From positions 647,780,920-647,844,919 of the forward strand of contig NC_081405.1 in NCBI RefSeq assembly GCF_030272615.1: a DNA stretch of 64,000 nt. The letters run 5' to 3'. A program made the translations under genes and the position numbers. The DNA comes from Cryptomeria japonica. Lineage: Eukaryota; Streptophyta; Pinopsida; Cupressales; Cupressaceae. The notes under the pieces were generated by a model. The model was not told where the DNA came from. It searched no databases and saw only the letters and a program-made list of their open reading frames with translations. How positions within the stretch are numbered: position 1 is the first letter of the stretch; the number at the start of each line of letters is the position of its first letter. Below, in pieces: positions 1 to 11,340 of this stretch.

Positions 1-42
1 CCAATATCCCTCTCTCTCCATCTTCCCCTCTCCTTTTCCCAA

Positions 43-80
<38 letters not shown>

Positions 81-101
81 CCTCTCTGCCTCCTTTCCCA
101 A

Positions 102-157
<56 letters not shown>

Positions 158-283
158 TCCCTCTCTCTTTTTCCCAATCTCCCTCTCCCCCTCTCCTTAT
201 CCAAATCTCCCCCTCTCCTTATCCTACTCTCTCTCTCTCTCCCCCTCTCTTCCTATCCCTTATTCTCTCTTACCCCCTCTCCC

Positions 284-325
<42 letters not shown>

Positions 326-387
326 TTCTTTTCTGAATCTCCCTCTCCCCCTCTCTCTCCCTCTCCCTCCATCATCCTCTCCTTCTC

Positions 388-440
<53 letters not shown>

Positions 441-655
441 TCTCTTTCTTTCCCTATCTCTCCCTCTCTTCCTATCCCCTTCTCTCTCTGTCTCTAACTC
501 TTTCTCTGTCCCCCTCTCCTTATTCTATTTTATCCATCTCTTCCTACTCCCTACTGTCTCTCTCTTCCTCTCCCTCTCTTAATCCTACTCTCTCTCTCTC
601 CCACCCTCCCCCCTCTTCTCTCCCTCTCTCCCTCCCTCTACTACACCTCCCTCTC

Positions 656-731
<76 letters not shown>

Positions 732-1065
732 CCTCCCTTCCTCCATACCCCTTCTTCTCTCCCACCCTCCCCCCTCTTCTCCCCCTCTCTCCCTCCCTCT
801 ACCTCTCTCCCTCTCTCTACCTTCACTCTCCCCCCTCTCTCTCCATCTCCCTCCTTCCCTCTCTCTCTCTCCCTCTCCCTCTCTCTCCCTCTCCCTCCCC
901 CCTCTCTCTCTCCCTCTCCCCTCTCCTCTCCCTCCCTCCCGCGTACACTCCCTATCCCTTCCTCTATACCCCTTCTTCTCTCCCACCCTCCCCCCTCTTC
1001 TCTCCCTCTCTCCCTCCCTCCTTCCCTTCTGCTTCCCTCCTCTCTCCCTCCCCCTACTCTCCCCC

Positions 1066-1104
<39 letters not shown>
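1..1104. repeat. (CT)n-rich microsatellite/low-complexity block
   Basis: The stretch is almost pure pyrimidine on the plus strand: runs of CT broken by CCCTCTC and TTCC variants. Apparent Arg/Glu-rich reading frames on the minus strand are translations of GAGA repeats and are not genes. The block abuts the first recognisable piece of transposon copy 1. Similar CT tracts occur inside copy 2 (12500-12606, 21398-21690, 22745-22816), so it may be part of the transposon rather than flank. Confidence 0.95.
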
Positions 1105-1106
<2 letters not shown>

Positions 1107-1135
1107 TTTCATTCACATCTTTTCTACTGCCAATA

Positions 1136-1400
1136 GAGCATACGGGGTACTAAAACTATTAGTTCACTACCCTTCCATAACTTTTTTAAGGCAAAGGAGC
1201 ATGTATGCAATACCTATTACTTATAAGTGAGTACTTGGTACTGAGCCCATTATTCGTTACCCTACGATAACATTTTTTAGGCTAAGAGCGCATACACGCT
1301 ATTTATTAGTCCATAATGGGAAAAAAGAATATCGTTGAGCTTGTCAACATTTTATGGACTAATAGCACGTACGTGGTTATTAATGTAGTGCATACACGGT
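1136..1400. repeat. Left subterminal motif cluster, copy 1
   Basis: Several short motifs of the form GCATACG, GCGCATACACGC, GCACGTACGTGG and GCATACACGG recur within about 250 bases. They are variants of a palindromic GCGYATRCGC core. Similar clusters lie at 9950-10200, 12165-12312 and 29640-29880, always near element ends. Subterminal clusters of short motifs are known transposase-binding regions in several plant DNA transposons. That role here is inference. Confidence 0.5.
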
Positions 1401-4400
1401 TCATAGACATAGTTTTATTTTTCAAAGAGCCTCAACAGAATCAAAATAAGTTTTTGAGGTCGTTGAAGGCCCCACTAGAACTGTGTCTGCACTTCTATCA
1501 CTATTTTATACATAGAAGTAAGTAAATTTTTTGTTTTAGCATGATTTCAAATGATTGAATTGTTGTTCTTATTAGTTTTTGTCAATAGTATTGTGATTGT
1601 TTAATAGTTTGATTCCAGAAAATAGTGATACGATGCATATTTATGGTTATTTGTTTGTTTATGAGCTTTTGTTTACATATATATGTAATATGATTCTATT
1701 TAGGACAATCGATATCAACAATGGGAAAGAACAAGAAAGAAATGATGGAACAAAGAGAGGCTCAAAAGGAAAGAAAAAGGCAGCGTATGAAGAAATTGTG
1801 TGACATAAGAACAATGGGAGAAGAAGGTATGTCATCCTCAACATCTCAATTTGATTTACCAAATGAATATAATGCACCTAATGCAATTGAAGAAGATACC
1901 ACATTGAATAATCAATTAAATGATGAACATATTACACCTTCTCTACTTGATGAATTGAATGTACATAATGCATCGATGTTAACACCTCCTAGAATCATTC
2001 ATAGGAAACCAAAGTATCTAATTGACATTGATGAGAATATATTGAAGCCAATGCCCAATAAAATGAATGAACAAAATTGTAGGAGAATGATTAAAAGAAT
2101 ATGGTAAAACTATTTTAAATACTTAAATCAAACCACAAGATGTCAATTAATTGTTCAAATGATTAAAAATTTGAATTTTAGAGAGACAATGAAAATTTTA
2201 GGCCTGAGATCATCTGAAAATAACAGTGAAAGAACTATTGTGAGAAATATATTTGATGCATATCAAGCTATTGGTTCAAAATCACATACTAAATATTCTA
2301 ATGCTACTTGACTTGTCATTACATCGACCATAATGAGCAAGAAAATAAAAAAACATCGTTTGATAAGAAAAACAAGTAAGCCATTAAACATTAGTAGAAG
2401 AATATTAAGTAAAGCATTAAAGAGATGGGAAAACATAGAGGAACCTAACAATAATTCTCTTTGGGCATTCTCGGGTAGACTACCATGCAAAGGCAAGGTT
2501 GTTGTTGATGCACTAAATACATTATTTGAAAATTTTTGGCATGACAACACAAAAGTTTCACCCAACCAAAGAGATGTTGTTAGAAGGAAAATTGGGTCTA
2601 CAAATAGTAAGCCACATGCCAAACACTATTTGGATATGGCTCGAACAAAATTTTATGAAAGATTCCTTCAGAAGTTTCCTCAAATAAGAATTTCTCAAAG
2701 GTTTTTTGAAATGGTAAAACCTTTTTATATTAAGATTAATCATGTATGCATGCACCACATGTTGTTGTAGGATGCATATTGAATTTTCCATGCATTATCA
2801 TATTTTTCATCATATTTGTTCTACTTTGCACACTAATGATGTTTTACAGGAATGTAATATACAAGCACCTCCTAAGCCGTTATGAGAATTTATTTCAAGT
2901 GTGTTATGTAATAGACATCACTTTTGCATTTATTATAAGATGCCTTGTTTGGAAGGTTCTTGTGCTATATGTGGTGGTTTGCAATGTTTACCAAGATGCG
3001 TACATTTGGAGAGCACACATGAAATTTGTACAAAACTAGATTCTTTCAAAAAATAAAAGACAATCACATATGGAGTTAAAGATGGAAAAGATTTGAAGAG
3101 ATGTGAGCTAGTGACAAATGATATATGTGTAGCTCAATTTATGAAAATGTTTCAAGAGAAACTAGTTTATGAGTATATAATGCATACACATAGAGCTCAA
3201 TGGTTAGATAAGTAATTCAAGTTATATAAGGACACATTTCCTCTTGGCACCATTGTCTCTATCATTGATTTCACTGAAAATTATAAACTAAAACCTCAAA
3301 ATGAAGTGCAATCCATGTATTATCACTCTACACAAGTTTCTATTTTTGTACACATAGCATTCATGCATGCAAATGATAGCACAGAGGAGGATAGAAAGGT
3401 TGTAAGAGATTATCACTTCTACATAAGTGATGATCGTACTCATTCATTGGAGTTTGTACAAGGATGATTTCAATTTTTCTATGATAGTTTAAGGGAAAGG
3501 AACATACGATACAACCGACACTTAATATGGTTAGATAATTGCACCGCACAATTCAAGAATGCAAGGATGTCTTATTGGTTGATAAGGATGCATATTACAA
3601 GCGGTGTACAACATTTTTGGAATTTCACTGAGGCTAGACATGGTAAGGGAGAGCACGATGATGCAAGAACATGTGTGAAAAGAGCCCTAGCTAGGGAAGA
3701 ATTGAAGTACAAAGAAGGTGCTGAGTTGATAGATGCAAAAACAATTGTGTGATGGTGTAAGTCTATGATGGGTCTAGGTAATCTATGTACGTCAATGGTT
3801 CATAGATATTTTTGGTTGATCACTGAATCTAACACTGAAAACTATCTAGATTGTTGTATAGTTGCAGGATCGAGTGACATGCACTCATTTATGAGTTCAA
3901 ATTCAAATTCACTAGTAATTTATATGAGACAGATGGTATGTTTTTTCTCTTCATGCATGTATTGTTTGTGGGAAGAATGTGAATCGTAAGAGTGAGTTGA
4001 CAAACAGTCTTGTAGACCGTTGGTTCCCATTGATTCATATCAAATTCCCAAAGCACTACAATTGAGCCAGATGGAGACATTAGTGGATTTTGACCATGTA
4101 ACTGACCTAGTGGATTTAGGTGATTTTTTGAGTTAATTTTTTTGCAAGTATTCTTTTTGGTTCATTTTTTGTACATCATACTTTATTTTTGGTATTAATT
4201 AACACTTTATAAAATGCAGGTCATTTGTATGCAGTTGTTGCATAAGAGAACAATGAAGAACGAACATATTACTATTTGTGTCGTTGTGTTGAGCCTAAAA
4301 GAAAATTGACAACCACAATCATTGACACAGAGGGTATTAAGTACCCAGTAGGGCCTGTACTCATGATAGGAACATGGCTTCGAAGATACCATATCAAGAA

Positions 4401-4605
4401 TTCTGATGTTTGGTTGTTCGAGGACTTTGAAACACACAAACATATTTTTCATTTCTCTAACCTTGTTGTTGCAACAAATATTCATTTGATGAAGTATCAT
4501 GGTAGACCTCATAACAAGATTTTATGGAAAGTTTGTGAATCTGACCATGAGGAAATGCTTGACACAATATGGGTTAGACTCGATGCTGAAGGCTCACTTG
4601 ATTGA
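1316..4605 (+). pseudogene. DDE transposase-like gene, copy 1 (disrupted)
   Basis: The main frame begins at the ATG at 1721 (MGKNKKEMMEQ, a basic N-terminus). A possible leader exon from 1316 joins it in frame across a candidate intron 1518-1703 (GTAAGT...TTTAG). Landmarks are IDFTENY near 3266, WLDNCTAQFKN near 3534 and FTEARHGKGE near 3630. These fit a D-D-E/RNase H-like catalytic core preceded by a Cys/His-rich segment near 2745-2790. From memory they resemble uncharacterised transposase-like proteins found in many invertebrate genomes. A second intron, 4120-4219, separates VDLG from HLYAVVA. Damage includes CAA to TAA at 2105 (copy 2 keeps CAA), a 4-bp TGCA insertion near 2747-2754, and further stops. 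The C-terminal part (4270-4605) is open and absent from copy 2. Function beyond transposition is not claimed. Confidence 0.65.
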
Positions 4606-4639
4606 TTCTATGGTTTAGAGTGTAATGATTTTGTGAATT

Positions 4640-5035
4640 TTGTATAAATTATCAACGAATTGTTCTATATTCATTTTTTGTATATATAAATGCCCATGAG
4701 TTGATTTTTACATGTTTAGGGGCATAATTTTGTATATTTAAATGACAATGAGTTGATTTGTACATATGTACATGCCAAATTTTGTATATTAAAATGGCGA
4801 TGAGCTGAATCGCACATATTGTAATGCCAAATTTTGTATAAAATCCCATGAGATGATTTGTATATTAAAATAGCAATGAGTTGAATTGCACATATTGTAA
4901 TGCCAAATTTTGTATAAAAGCCCATGAGGTGATTTGTAAGACATTTTTTTGTATAATCAAATAGCCAAGAGCTAATTTGACCATATTTAGAGGCAAATTT
5001 ATGAATAATATGTGACAATGTTTTGTGACTATGTT
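4640..5035. repeat. Short degenerate AT-rich tandem repeats (~50 bp)
   Basis: The phrases GCCAAATTTTGTATA and ATGAGCTGATTTGTA recur about every 50 bases, five to seven times, right after the transposase gene. The same block follows the transposase in copy 2 at 24780-25080. Small minus-strand reading frames here are repeat translations and are not supported as genes. Confidence 0.75.
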
Positions 5036-5199
5036 TTGAGTATATGTGATGTGTCCTTGGTCAATCATGAGCATTTTTTATTCTTGTATAATCATGGAGA
5101 ATTATTTGATTCATTATCGAGTCATAGGGGTCATAGATTGAGACTAGATACAATTTGAGCAAAAATTGTTATTGTTGTCAAAAAAGTTGTCAAGTAACT

Positions 5200-6770
5200 T
5201 CTACATTGCATTGGTACGGTATGACTCTCGATGTTTCGGGGCTTTGGGATGCATGACAGGAGCATACCTAGCATAAAATTACCCACTCAAATGCACTCAT
5301 GATGTTGGTTTGTGCACACAACGAACCAAATCAATTCTAGCCAATCTGGCAACTTTGGATTGCATGCAACTGACGGTTTTTGTAGCAGGTGAAAAAATGC
5401 TACCAATTGAAAATGGCTCTGACTCGTCACAAATTGAGACAGGCCATTGTAGAGGAGCCTCACGTAACCCCATGAGTTCAAATGGATTGACCATATGTGT
5501 CTTGGATTTGAAAAAATAGTCTATCAAATTTTGATAATTTTTTGGACTCAGGGCACTTGAGAGATCACACTGGTACGGTATGACTCGACGTTCCATCTCT
5601 TTGGGATGAATGAAAAGGGCATGCCTAGTGTAAAATTTCCCACCTAGATGTGCTTGTGATGTCAGTTTGTGTACATGATGAACTGAATCAGTTCTAGCCA
5701 ATCTGGCAACTTTGCATTGCATGCAACTGACAGTTTTTGCAATAGGCAAAAAAATAATACCAATTGAAAATGGCTCCCATTCATCAAAAAATGAGATAGG
5801 CCATTATAGAGGAGCCTCAAATGACCCCACGAGTTCAAACAAATTGACCATCTATGTCTTGGATTTGAAGAAATAGTCTATCAAAGTTTGATAATTTTTT
5901 GGACTCAGGGCACTTGAGAGATCACACCGGTACGATATGACTCTTGATGTTTCGATGCTTTGGGATGTGTGATAGGGGCATGCCTAGTGTAAACCTATGC
6001 ACTTGGATGAGCTCGCGACGTCAGTTTGTGCACAAGATGAACCAAATCAATTCTAGCCAATTTGGCAACTTTGCATTACATGCAACTGACAATTTTTGTA
6101 GCAGGCAAAAAAATGCTACCAATTGAAAATGACTCCGACTCATCAAAAACTGATATAGGCCATTATAGAGGAGCTTCACATGACCCCACAAGTTCAAACG
6201 GATTAACCATATGTGTCCTGGATTTGAAGAAATAGTTTGTCAAATTTTGACAATTTTTTGGACTCAGGGAACTTGAGAGATCACATCGGTACGATATGAC
6301 TCTCGACATTTTGATGCTTTGGGATGCATGGCAAGGGCATGCTTAGCATAAAACTTCCCACTCGGATGCACTCATGATGTTGGTTTATGCACATGACAAA
6401 CCAAATCAATTCTAGTCAATCTGGTAACTTTGCATTACATGCAATTGACGGATTTTGTAGCAGGCAAAAAAATGCTACCAATTGAAAATGGCTCCGACTC
6501 ATCAAAAACTAAGGCAGGCCATTGGAGAGGAGCTTCACGCAACCCCATGGGTTCAAATAGATCAACCATATGTGTCCTGGATTTGAAGAAATAGTCTGTC
6601 AAATTTTGACAATTTTTTGGACTCAAGGCACTTGAGAGATCACACCGGTATGGTATGACTCTCGACATTCTGGTGCTTTGGGATGCATGAGAGGGGAATG
6701 CCTAGCATAAACCTGCCCACTTGGACATGCTCACCACATTGGTTTATGCACATGATGAACAAAATTTGAC
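5200..6770. repeat. 357-359-bp tandem array, copy 1 (about 4.4 units)
   Basis: The marker TGCATGCAAC occurs at 5361 and 5718 and as slightly changed versions at 6077 and 6436, giving spacings of 357, 359 and 359. Units share phrases such as GGCCATTATAGAGGAGCC and TTTTTTGGACTCAGGGCACT. Minus-strand translation gives a recurring peptide (for example DLSSALSPKNCQNL) that stays open across more than one unit, since 357 is a multiple of three. The array lies between the 3' ends of the two convergent genes. Whether it was ever coding is unknown. Confidence 0.9.
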
Positions 6771-6784
6771 GAGGGTGCTCTCAC

Positions 6785-7085
6785 ACCAAACACATATTAT
6801 TGTTTATATTCATATTGTTGATTACATATGCAAATATTCATTTAAATTTATAAAAGGGCAGCCACCAAATACAACAAATACACAATAATGAACTAAATAC
6901 AAGGAGTTTTGTAGGGTTAATTCAACATTTTATAAATTTTATCAAATCATATTCCACAATTGCAATGTTTTATATCATATATTTTTGTTGTTTATATTCA
7001 TATTGTTGCTTACATATGCAAATATTCATTTAAATTTATAAAAGGAAAACCACAAAATACAACGAATACAAAATAATGAACTCGG
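6785..7085. repeat. Pair of ~85-bp direct repeats
   Basis: The sequence around TGTTTATATTCATATTGTTG at 6802-6885 is repeated at 6990-7070 with few changes. Both include AAATATTCATTTAAATTTAT followed by AAAAGG and an ACAA-rich stretch. Copy 2 has the same arrangement at about 26560-26880, so it is a fixed feature of the element. Confidence 0.75.
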
Positions 7086-7263
7086 TAAACATTTATTGGA
7101 TTGAATATCGATATTTATATATATATAAAAGGTATGTCTGCCAAGTCAATACAAGTATTACAAAAATGTGGCATATGCAATGTCCAAATCGATATACAAT
7201 AAAAATGTAGAATATATCTACATGTATTGGTCATTCTATGACCAAAACTAACACTATATGATC

Positions 7264-9885
7264 CTAAACTTGTGGTGGATCATCAAAATCAAGCCTCTTC
7301 AATGCAATACACAGCTCTGTAGATGGCTGCAAAACCACAATTCAAAAGCCAAGTTAGAATTATTTTGTAGAAAATAGTTCATAATTAACAACATAACTAT
7401 GCATTTAACTTTAATTCCTTTGAAATTGAAATGTAGATTACCTCATCAGCTGGTCTAGTAGCTAATGTCTTCGCTCTCCTCTCCTTGTCACTCTTAGGAG
7501 TTTTCTTGAAGACATACTTAAATGGATCCACATTATGGCCGTACTGCGAAGGGGTCTATTGTAGATTAAATGTACAATTAATACAATGCACTAACATAAA
7601 TATATCAAAAACACTTAAAGGCTATAATATAGAGAACAATGACGTACCTGTGCCTGAGATGCTTCTCCAATGGACTGAGGATGGCTCACCATTGATGTAG
7701 AAACTATCGCTATTACCCATACAAAAAATGTTCAAAGATTAAATACAATGAATATAATGATAAGTATTGAAGGTTAAAAACAATTAATTTTACATATCAA
7801 ACAAAAGTGTATTGGATCCTAAGATGCTTCTCCAGTGCATGGAGGAGGGTTCGCCATTGATGAAATAGGTATAGATATTTCCTGTATGAAAAAATATAAG
7901 ACTATAATATATCACAAGTTCATATGTATGCATGCATATATTCATGAAATCAAGAAAATAAAGTAGAGATACATACCTCTACCCTCTCTTGATCCATAGG
8001 CGAATCAGATGCATTCAACAAATCCACATAGCTCAATGACCGATGTACATGTAAAATAGACAAAAAACACTAATTAATCTACAAACCCCAACTAATACTT
8101 GATTTCAAAATTTTCAAACAATTGTAAAACTAAAAATGTGTTCAATTACCTTCTTCCCACATTTTGGCGTCTTCAAGGAATTCTTTTTCTTAGGACGAGA
8201 CCTAGACGTGGAGGGGGTACCCTAAAAAAACAAAATTAACATGAGATATTAGTACAGATAATAAATTAAACATAATTTTAAAAATATAAAATGAAATGAC
8301 TTGCATATTCCATCAAAACAATACATAAAAAGGGTTGTACAAAATATGATACCGTATAGCCTTGTAGGCCAAAATTGATCACTAAGACCATGATGTCATC
8401 AATCTGGGACATTTCATCCACTGTCAACACCTACAAACCATAAATTGGACCAAGCATTAAATATAGTTAGTATATCTTGTATTTTTTTGATTTCAAAGTG
8501 TACTATTCTATTTTAACATGTTACAAAATTTATACCTCAGGCATCAAAGTTGCAACTATAGTAGCTGGGGGAGGAGTATGGGATACCGCTATTGCATCCT
8601 AAAATGCATATTATTTGTCTCAATTTAAATCAATGTATAAATGAAAATTCATTTATGTAATTACAAATTTAAAGTGACTAATAAATAAAATGCTATGAAT
8701 TTAAATCAACACACCTGTGTCTATGGCTCATGGGCAAACACCATGTCCATCAACTCATTTGTTAGCCCGAAATCCTCAGCCCTGTGGGCCTGACATCTAC
8801 TCCCACAAATCATGCACATATGAGATGAGGATCCATCTACACTGGTTGCATCATCTATCCCCAAGCATATCCCCTAGCAACTAACACACATATGCTGGAT
8901 GGGCCTTTTTCGCCACCTAATGGTTCATCATCCAATACAATAGGGTGTGCTAATGACATCCTATGTTGGATGATGGCACCAGTCAATGTTGTGGCCGCCT
9001 AAAGATTCTGTAGCTCCATCGACTCTTTCAGCTCTATTGGGACAACCTAATGCACCTTGGGTTTGGTGCTAGGGGGCGACGACTCTCCACAAGTAATCGC
9101 CTATGGGCTCCAGGTCTATCTTAGGCAGAGTCACCACCTCTACCATGGAACTCTCTCATGTCAAAATAGTTTGGGCACACATTGAGCACAAAATCACAAT
9201 ATACTTTTCTCAAAAAATATAATGGCACCTCATAATTATTACAAGGTGGATCATCAAAGACCATCCACCACCTATACCAAAAAAGATTCTCCATCTGCAT
9301 ATTGGTACACCAATGTATGGGAAACCTCTTTGCATTAAGAGGTAATGACTGACCATTTTTGGGATCAACGAAAAGGGCACATATTTGTTGTTTCATAATT
9401 TTTTTGTTTTTTACTTAATCGTATGATAGCCCATCGGCATAGAATTGATGACACCTATCCCTAAAGCTTCCCCATTTGGTAATTTGTGTGGAAATAGCTA
9501 TGGAACCACTAGCTAATGTTTCTAGGCTAGTGGTGAGGGATTCATGATGCTCAAGTTCAGAAGTTTTCAATTTAACAATCAGTCTATTGATTTTAGATGT
9601 ATTTTGTCCTAACTGATTAATTAATTGATCCTGTGTTTCGGGTGTTCGGTCAAAAGGAGGAATTGGGGGTTATTCTTGTGTGTTTTCAGAAGGTGCATTT
9701 GGTTGTTCTCATGGGTTTTCAAGAGGTACATTTGGTTGTTCTTGTTCTAGATTAGAAGAATCTAGTTTTTGAAACAAAAAATGAAAAAACCTAATCAAAA
9801 TTAATGAAATTAAATTCAAAATGTAAAACAAACTGAACAAAAAGGAAAGAAAGACAAAAATAAACAAAAACTAACCTTGATCCAT
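7264..9885 (-). pseudogene. Unrecognised multi-exon accessory gene, copy 1
   Basis: I do not recognise this protein. The minus strand shows many short exons with GT-AG borders: exon 1 at 9876-9885 (ATGGATCAAG), exon 2 from 9761, a long exon ending at 8715, then 8536-8598, 8353-8430, 8150-8221, 7977-8031, 7813-7881, 7648-7709, 7442-7555 and 7264-7326. Exons of 55, 69 and 62 nt sum to a multiple of three, as real coding exons would. Parts in order are a Gln/Pro-rich start, a leucine/lysine helical stretch, a conserved block with VFDDPPCNNYEVPLYFLRK, a C-x2-C piece (CMICGSR), a basic PKKKNSLKTPKCGKK exon and another basic exon. Copy 1 has several in-frame stops (for example CAG to TAG in exon 7813-7881) and a damaged donor at 7811-7812. 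The basic patches suggest a nuclear, DNA-associated role; this is inference. Confidence 0.6.
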
Positions 9886-9949
9886 AGCTTGGAGGACAAC
9901 TCTAGCACCTCGTTTGTGGTTTAGAAGAGGAAATGGAAAAAAAATGAAG

Positions 9950-10220
9950 TAAAAACGCGCTATTCATGGGTAAATGAGACCCAGTTTTTTTTAAAACTTT
10001 TTTTACTAGGAACTGCATATGCGGTTATATTTTGATTATTAGAGCGTACATGCTCATTTTTCTAGGTGTAGTGTGTACGTAATCATTTTCCTAAAAGCAA
10101 CGCATATGCGCTACCTTCTCTAGGCTCGGGAATAACAAACCTAAGCATGTATGCAGGAATTTCAAATTTTAAAACTACGTACATGCTGCTTGTTTTTCCA
10201 TATTTTTTTGGGGTTGTTTC
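9950..10220. repeat. Right subterminal motif cluster, copy 1
   Basis: GCGCTATTC, GCATATGCGG, GCGTACATGC, GTGTGTACG, GCATATGCGC, GCATGTATGC and CGTACATGC follow each other within 250 bases, separated by TTTTCCTAAAAG-type spacers. The matching cluster of copy 2 (29640-29880) has a more regular spacing. Confidence 0.6.
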
Positions 10221-10256
10221 CACTTTTCTGACCACCATCTTTGTGCACATACCCAT
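10221..10256. repeat. Right terminal sequence, copy 1
   Basis: Read on the minus strand, this begins ATGGGTATGTGCACAAAGAT and continues through GGTGGTCAGAAAAGTGG. It matches the left end of copy 2 (11303) in inverted orientation and the right end of copy 2 (29955-29959 inward). GDSL lipase coding sequence begins directly outside it. Confidence 0.7.
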
Positions 10257-11302
10257 GTATTAGAAATTATTTGATATGCCCTCTGAGTAAAGTGTACAGA
10301 ATCAAAGAAGAGATATTTGGAGGCATCAGGGCATGTAAATGGACTTAATTCATTATATAGGATGGAAGCTTCTATTGTGCCCATCACACAACAACCCCTT
10401 GCAATCACCTCCAAACCTGACATGTAACATAGCATTGCAAGAATAGACATAATTCTAGCTATAATCATGTAACATAGCATTGCTAGATTAGACATAATTC
10501 TAGCTATATAGTAAAACATCTCGACATAATGACGTTTGTATTGTGATTAATCATGAGAATTTAAAATATCATATTTTCTAGGATTTTCAATGAACTTGGA
10601 AATCAGATTGTTATAATCCAAAGAAACAATTTGAAGCATAGGAAAAGAAAATATGAGTCCATTAATCATGGCATTTAATCCTGAATTGAATCCAGATGTA
10701 GCCTGATTTAGCTCTTGGTCACATGCTCCCCTATTCAAAAGGCTTCTAAGTGTTCTCTCTATTGGTAAACATCCCAATGATGGAACATTAATCAAAGCAA
10801 ATCTAGTGGCACCCAAATTGTATAATTCGTGTAAAATTCTGACCCACAAATCAAAATTCACTGCAATCATGATTGGAAACTACTGAATACAAAGAGTAGA
10901 GATAAGTTATGACAAGTTATGACCTTGATATAAACTGTGTATGTATTCAAGAGAACATATGTTTACTCTTGAACAGTGAACTGAAATGGATGAGTTGGGA
11001 GTGTGAAGTAGTTGACAATGATGTCATTTGTGCCTATTGTAATGAAAAATATTGCATTTCTGATTATGGTGGTGGCCTCTTCTTGTCCCACCAATCCTAC
11101 TATTTTCTTTCTATACTCTTTAAAATACTCAATTTGTTTCCAAACTAGCATCACACTCTACATTCATATATAGAAATCTAGCTTATAAGAATGTAGTAGG
11201 AAAAGGCTGACAAGATATACATATTAGTTGTGCATCCACTATACTATAAATGTATAAAGGTCCTGTGACACATTATAATATGTAATATAGATGCCTACCA
11301 AT
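10257..11302 (-). pseudogene. GDSL esterase/lipase, exons 3-5 (3' part, interrupted)
   Basis: Three minus-strand blocks read as a plant GDSL lipase. Exon 3 (11157-10967) has QIEYFKEYRKKI and block III ITIGTNDIIVNYF. Exon 4 (from 10882 to about 10560) has LYNLGATRFALINVPSLGC and FIENPRKY. Exon 5 (10416-10257) has RGCCVMGTIEAS and block V FDSVHFTQRAY, with the Asp and His expected of the catalytic site. GDSL enzymes are usually secreted serine esterases; the nucleophile block (GDS, exon 1) is not in the window. Exon 5 is cut after QIISNT by the right end of transposon copy 1. Bases 11299-11302 with donor GTAGGC (minus) are the tail of exon 2, the rest of which lies at 29960-30086. The exon 2-3 phase does not join cleanly with the sites I chose, so there may be decay or a misplaced splice site. 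Confidence 0.85.
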
Positions 11303-11340
11303 ATGGGCAAGTGCACAAAGATGGTGGTCAAAAAGTGGGG
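11303..11340. repeat. Left terminal inverted repeat, copy 2
   Basis: The sequence starts ATGGGCAAGTGCACAAAGAT and runs on through GGTGGTCAAAAAGTG. It is the inverse of the right ends at 10221-10256 and about 29922-29959, with few mismatches over about 36 bases. Confidence 0.75.

Larger units (their letters stand above)
1105..10256 (+). mobile_element. DNA-transposon-like element, copy 1 (left end not seen)
   Basis: Almost everything from about 1815 to 10256 is repeated in the same order at 22817-29959: a plus-strand transposase-like gene, short AT-rich repeats, a 357-359-bp tandem array, a convergent minus-strand multi-exon gene, then a GCGTATGCGC-like motif cluster and a terminal sequence. 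The right end is placed where similarity to copy 2 stops and GDSL lipase coding sequence starts, at the CCCAT of 10252-10256. The reverse complement of this end begins ATGGGTATGTGCACAAAGAT and matches the left end of copy 2 at 11303. No matching left terminus is visible before the CT block, so it is either upstream of the window or lost. Superfamily not assigned. Confidence 0.75.

Noticed and set aside
544-1112. Long Arg/Glu-rich minus-strand open frames
   Set aside because: Translations of the (CT)n/(GA)n microsatellite; no start context, composition or conservation to support genes. The same applies to 20681-21740 and 12442-12645.
1-1135. Left terminal inverted repeat of transposon copy 1
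   Set aside because: I looked for the ATGGG...GGTGGTCA terminus and did not find it; the end is off-window or deleted.
4652-5074. Three overlapping minus-strand frames of 65-100 codons
   Set aside because: They repeat the same phrases because they read the ~50-bp tandem repeats; out of frame between copies.
10909-11148. 79-codon plus-strand frame
   Set aside because: Antisense to GDSL exon 3, which has clear block III motifs on the minus strand.
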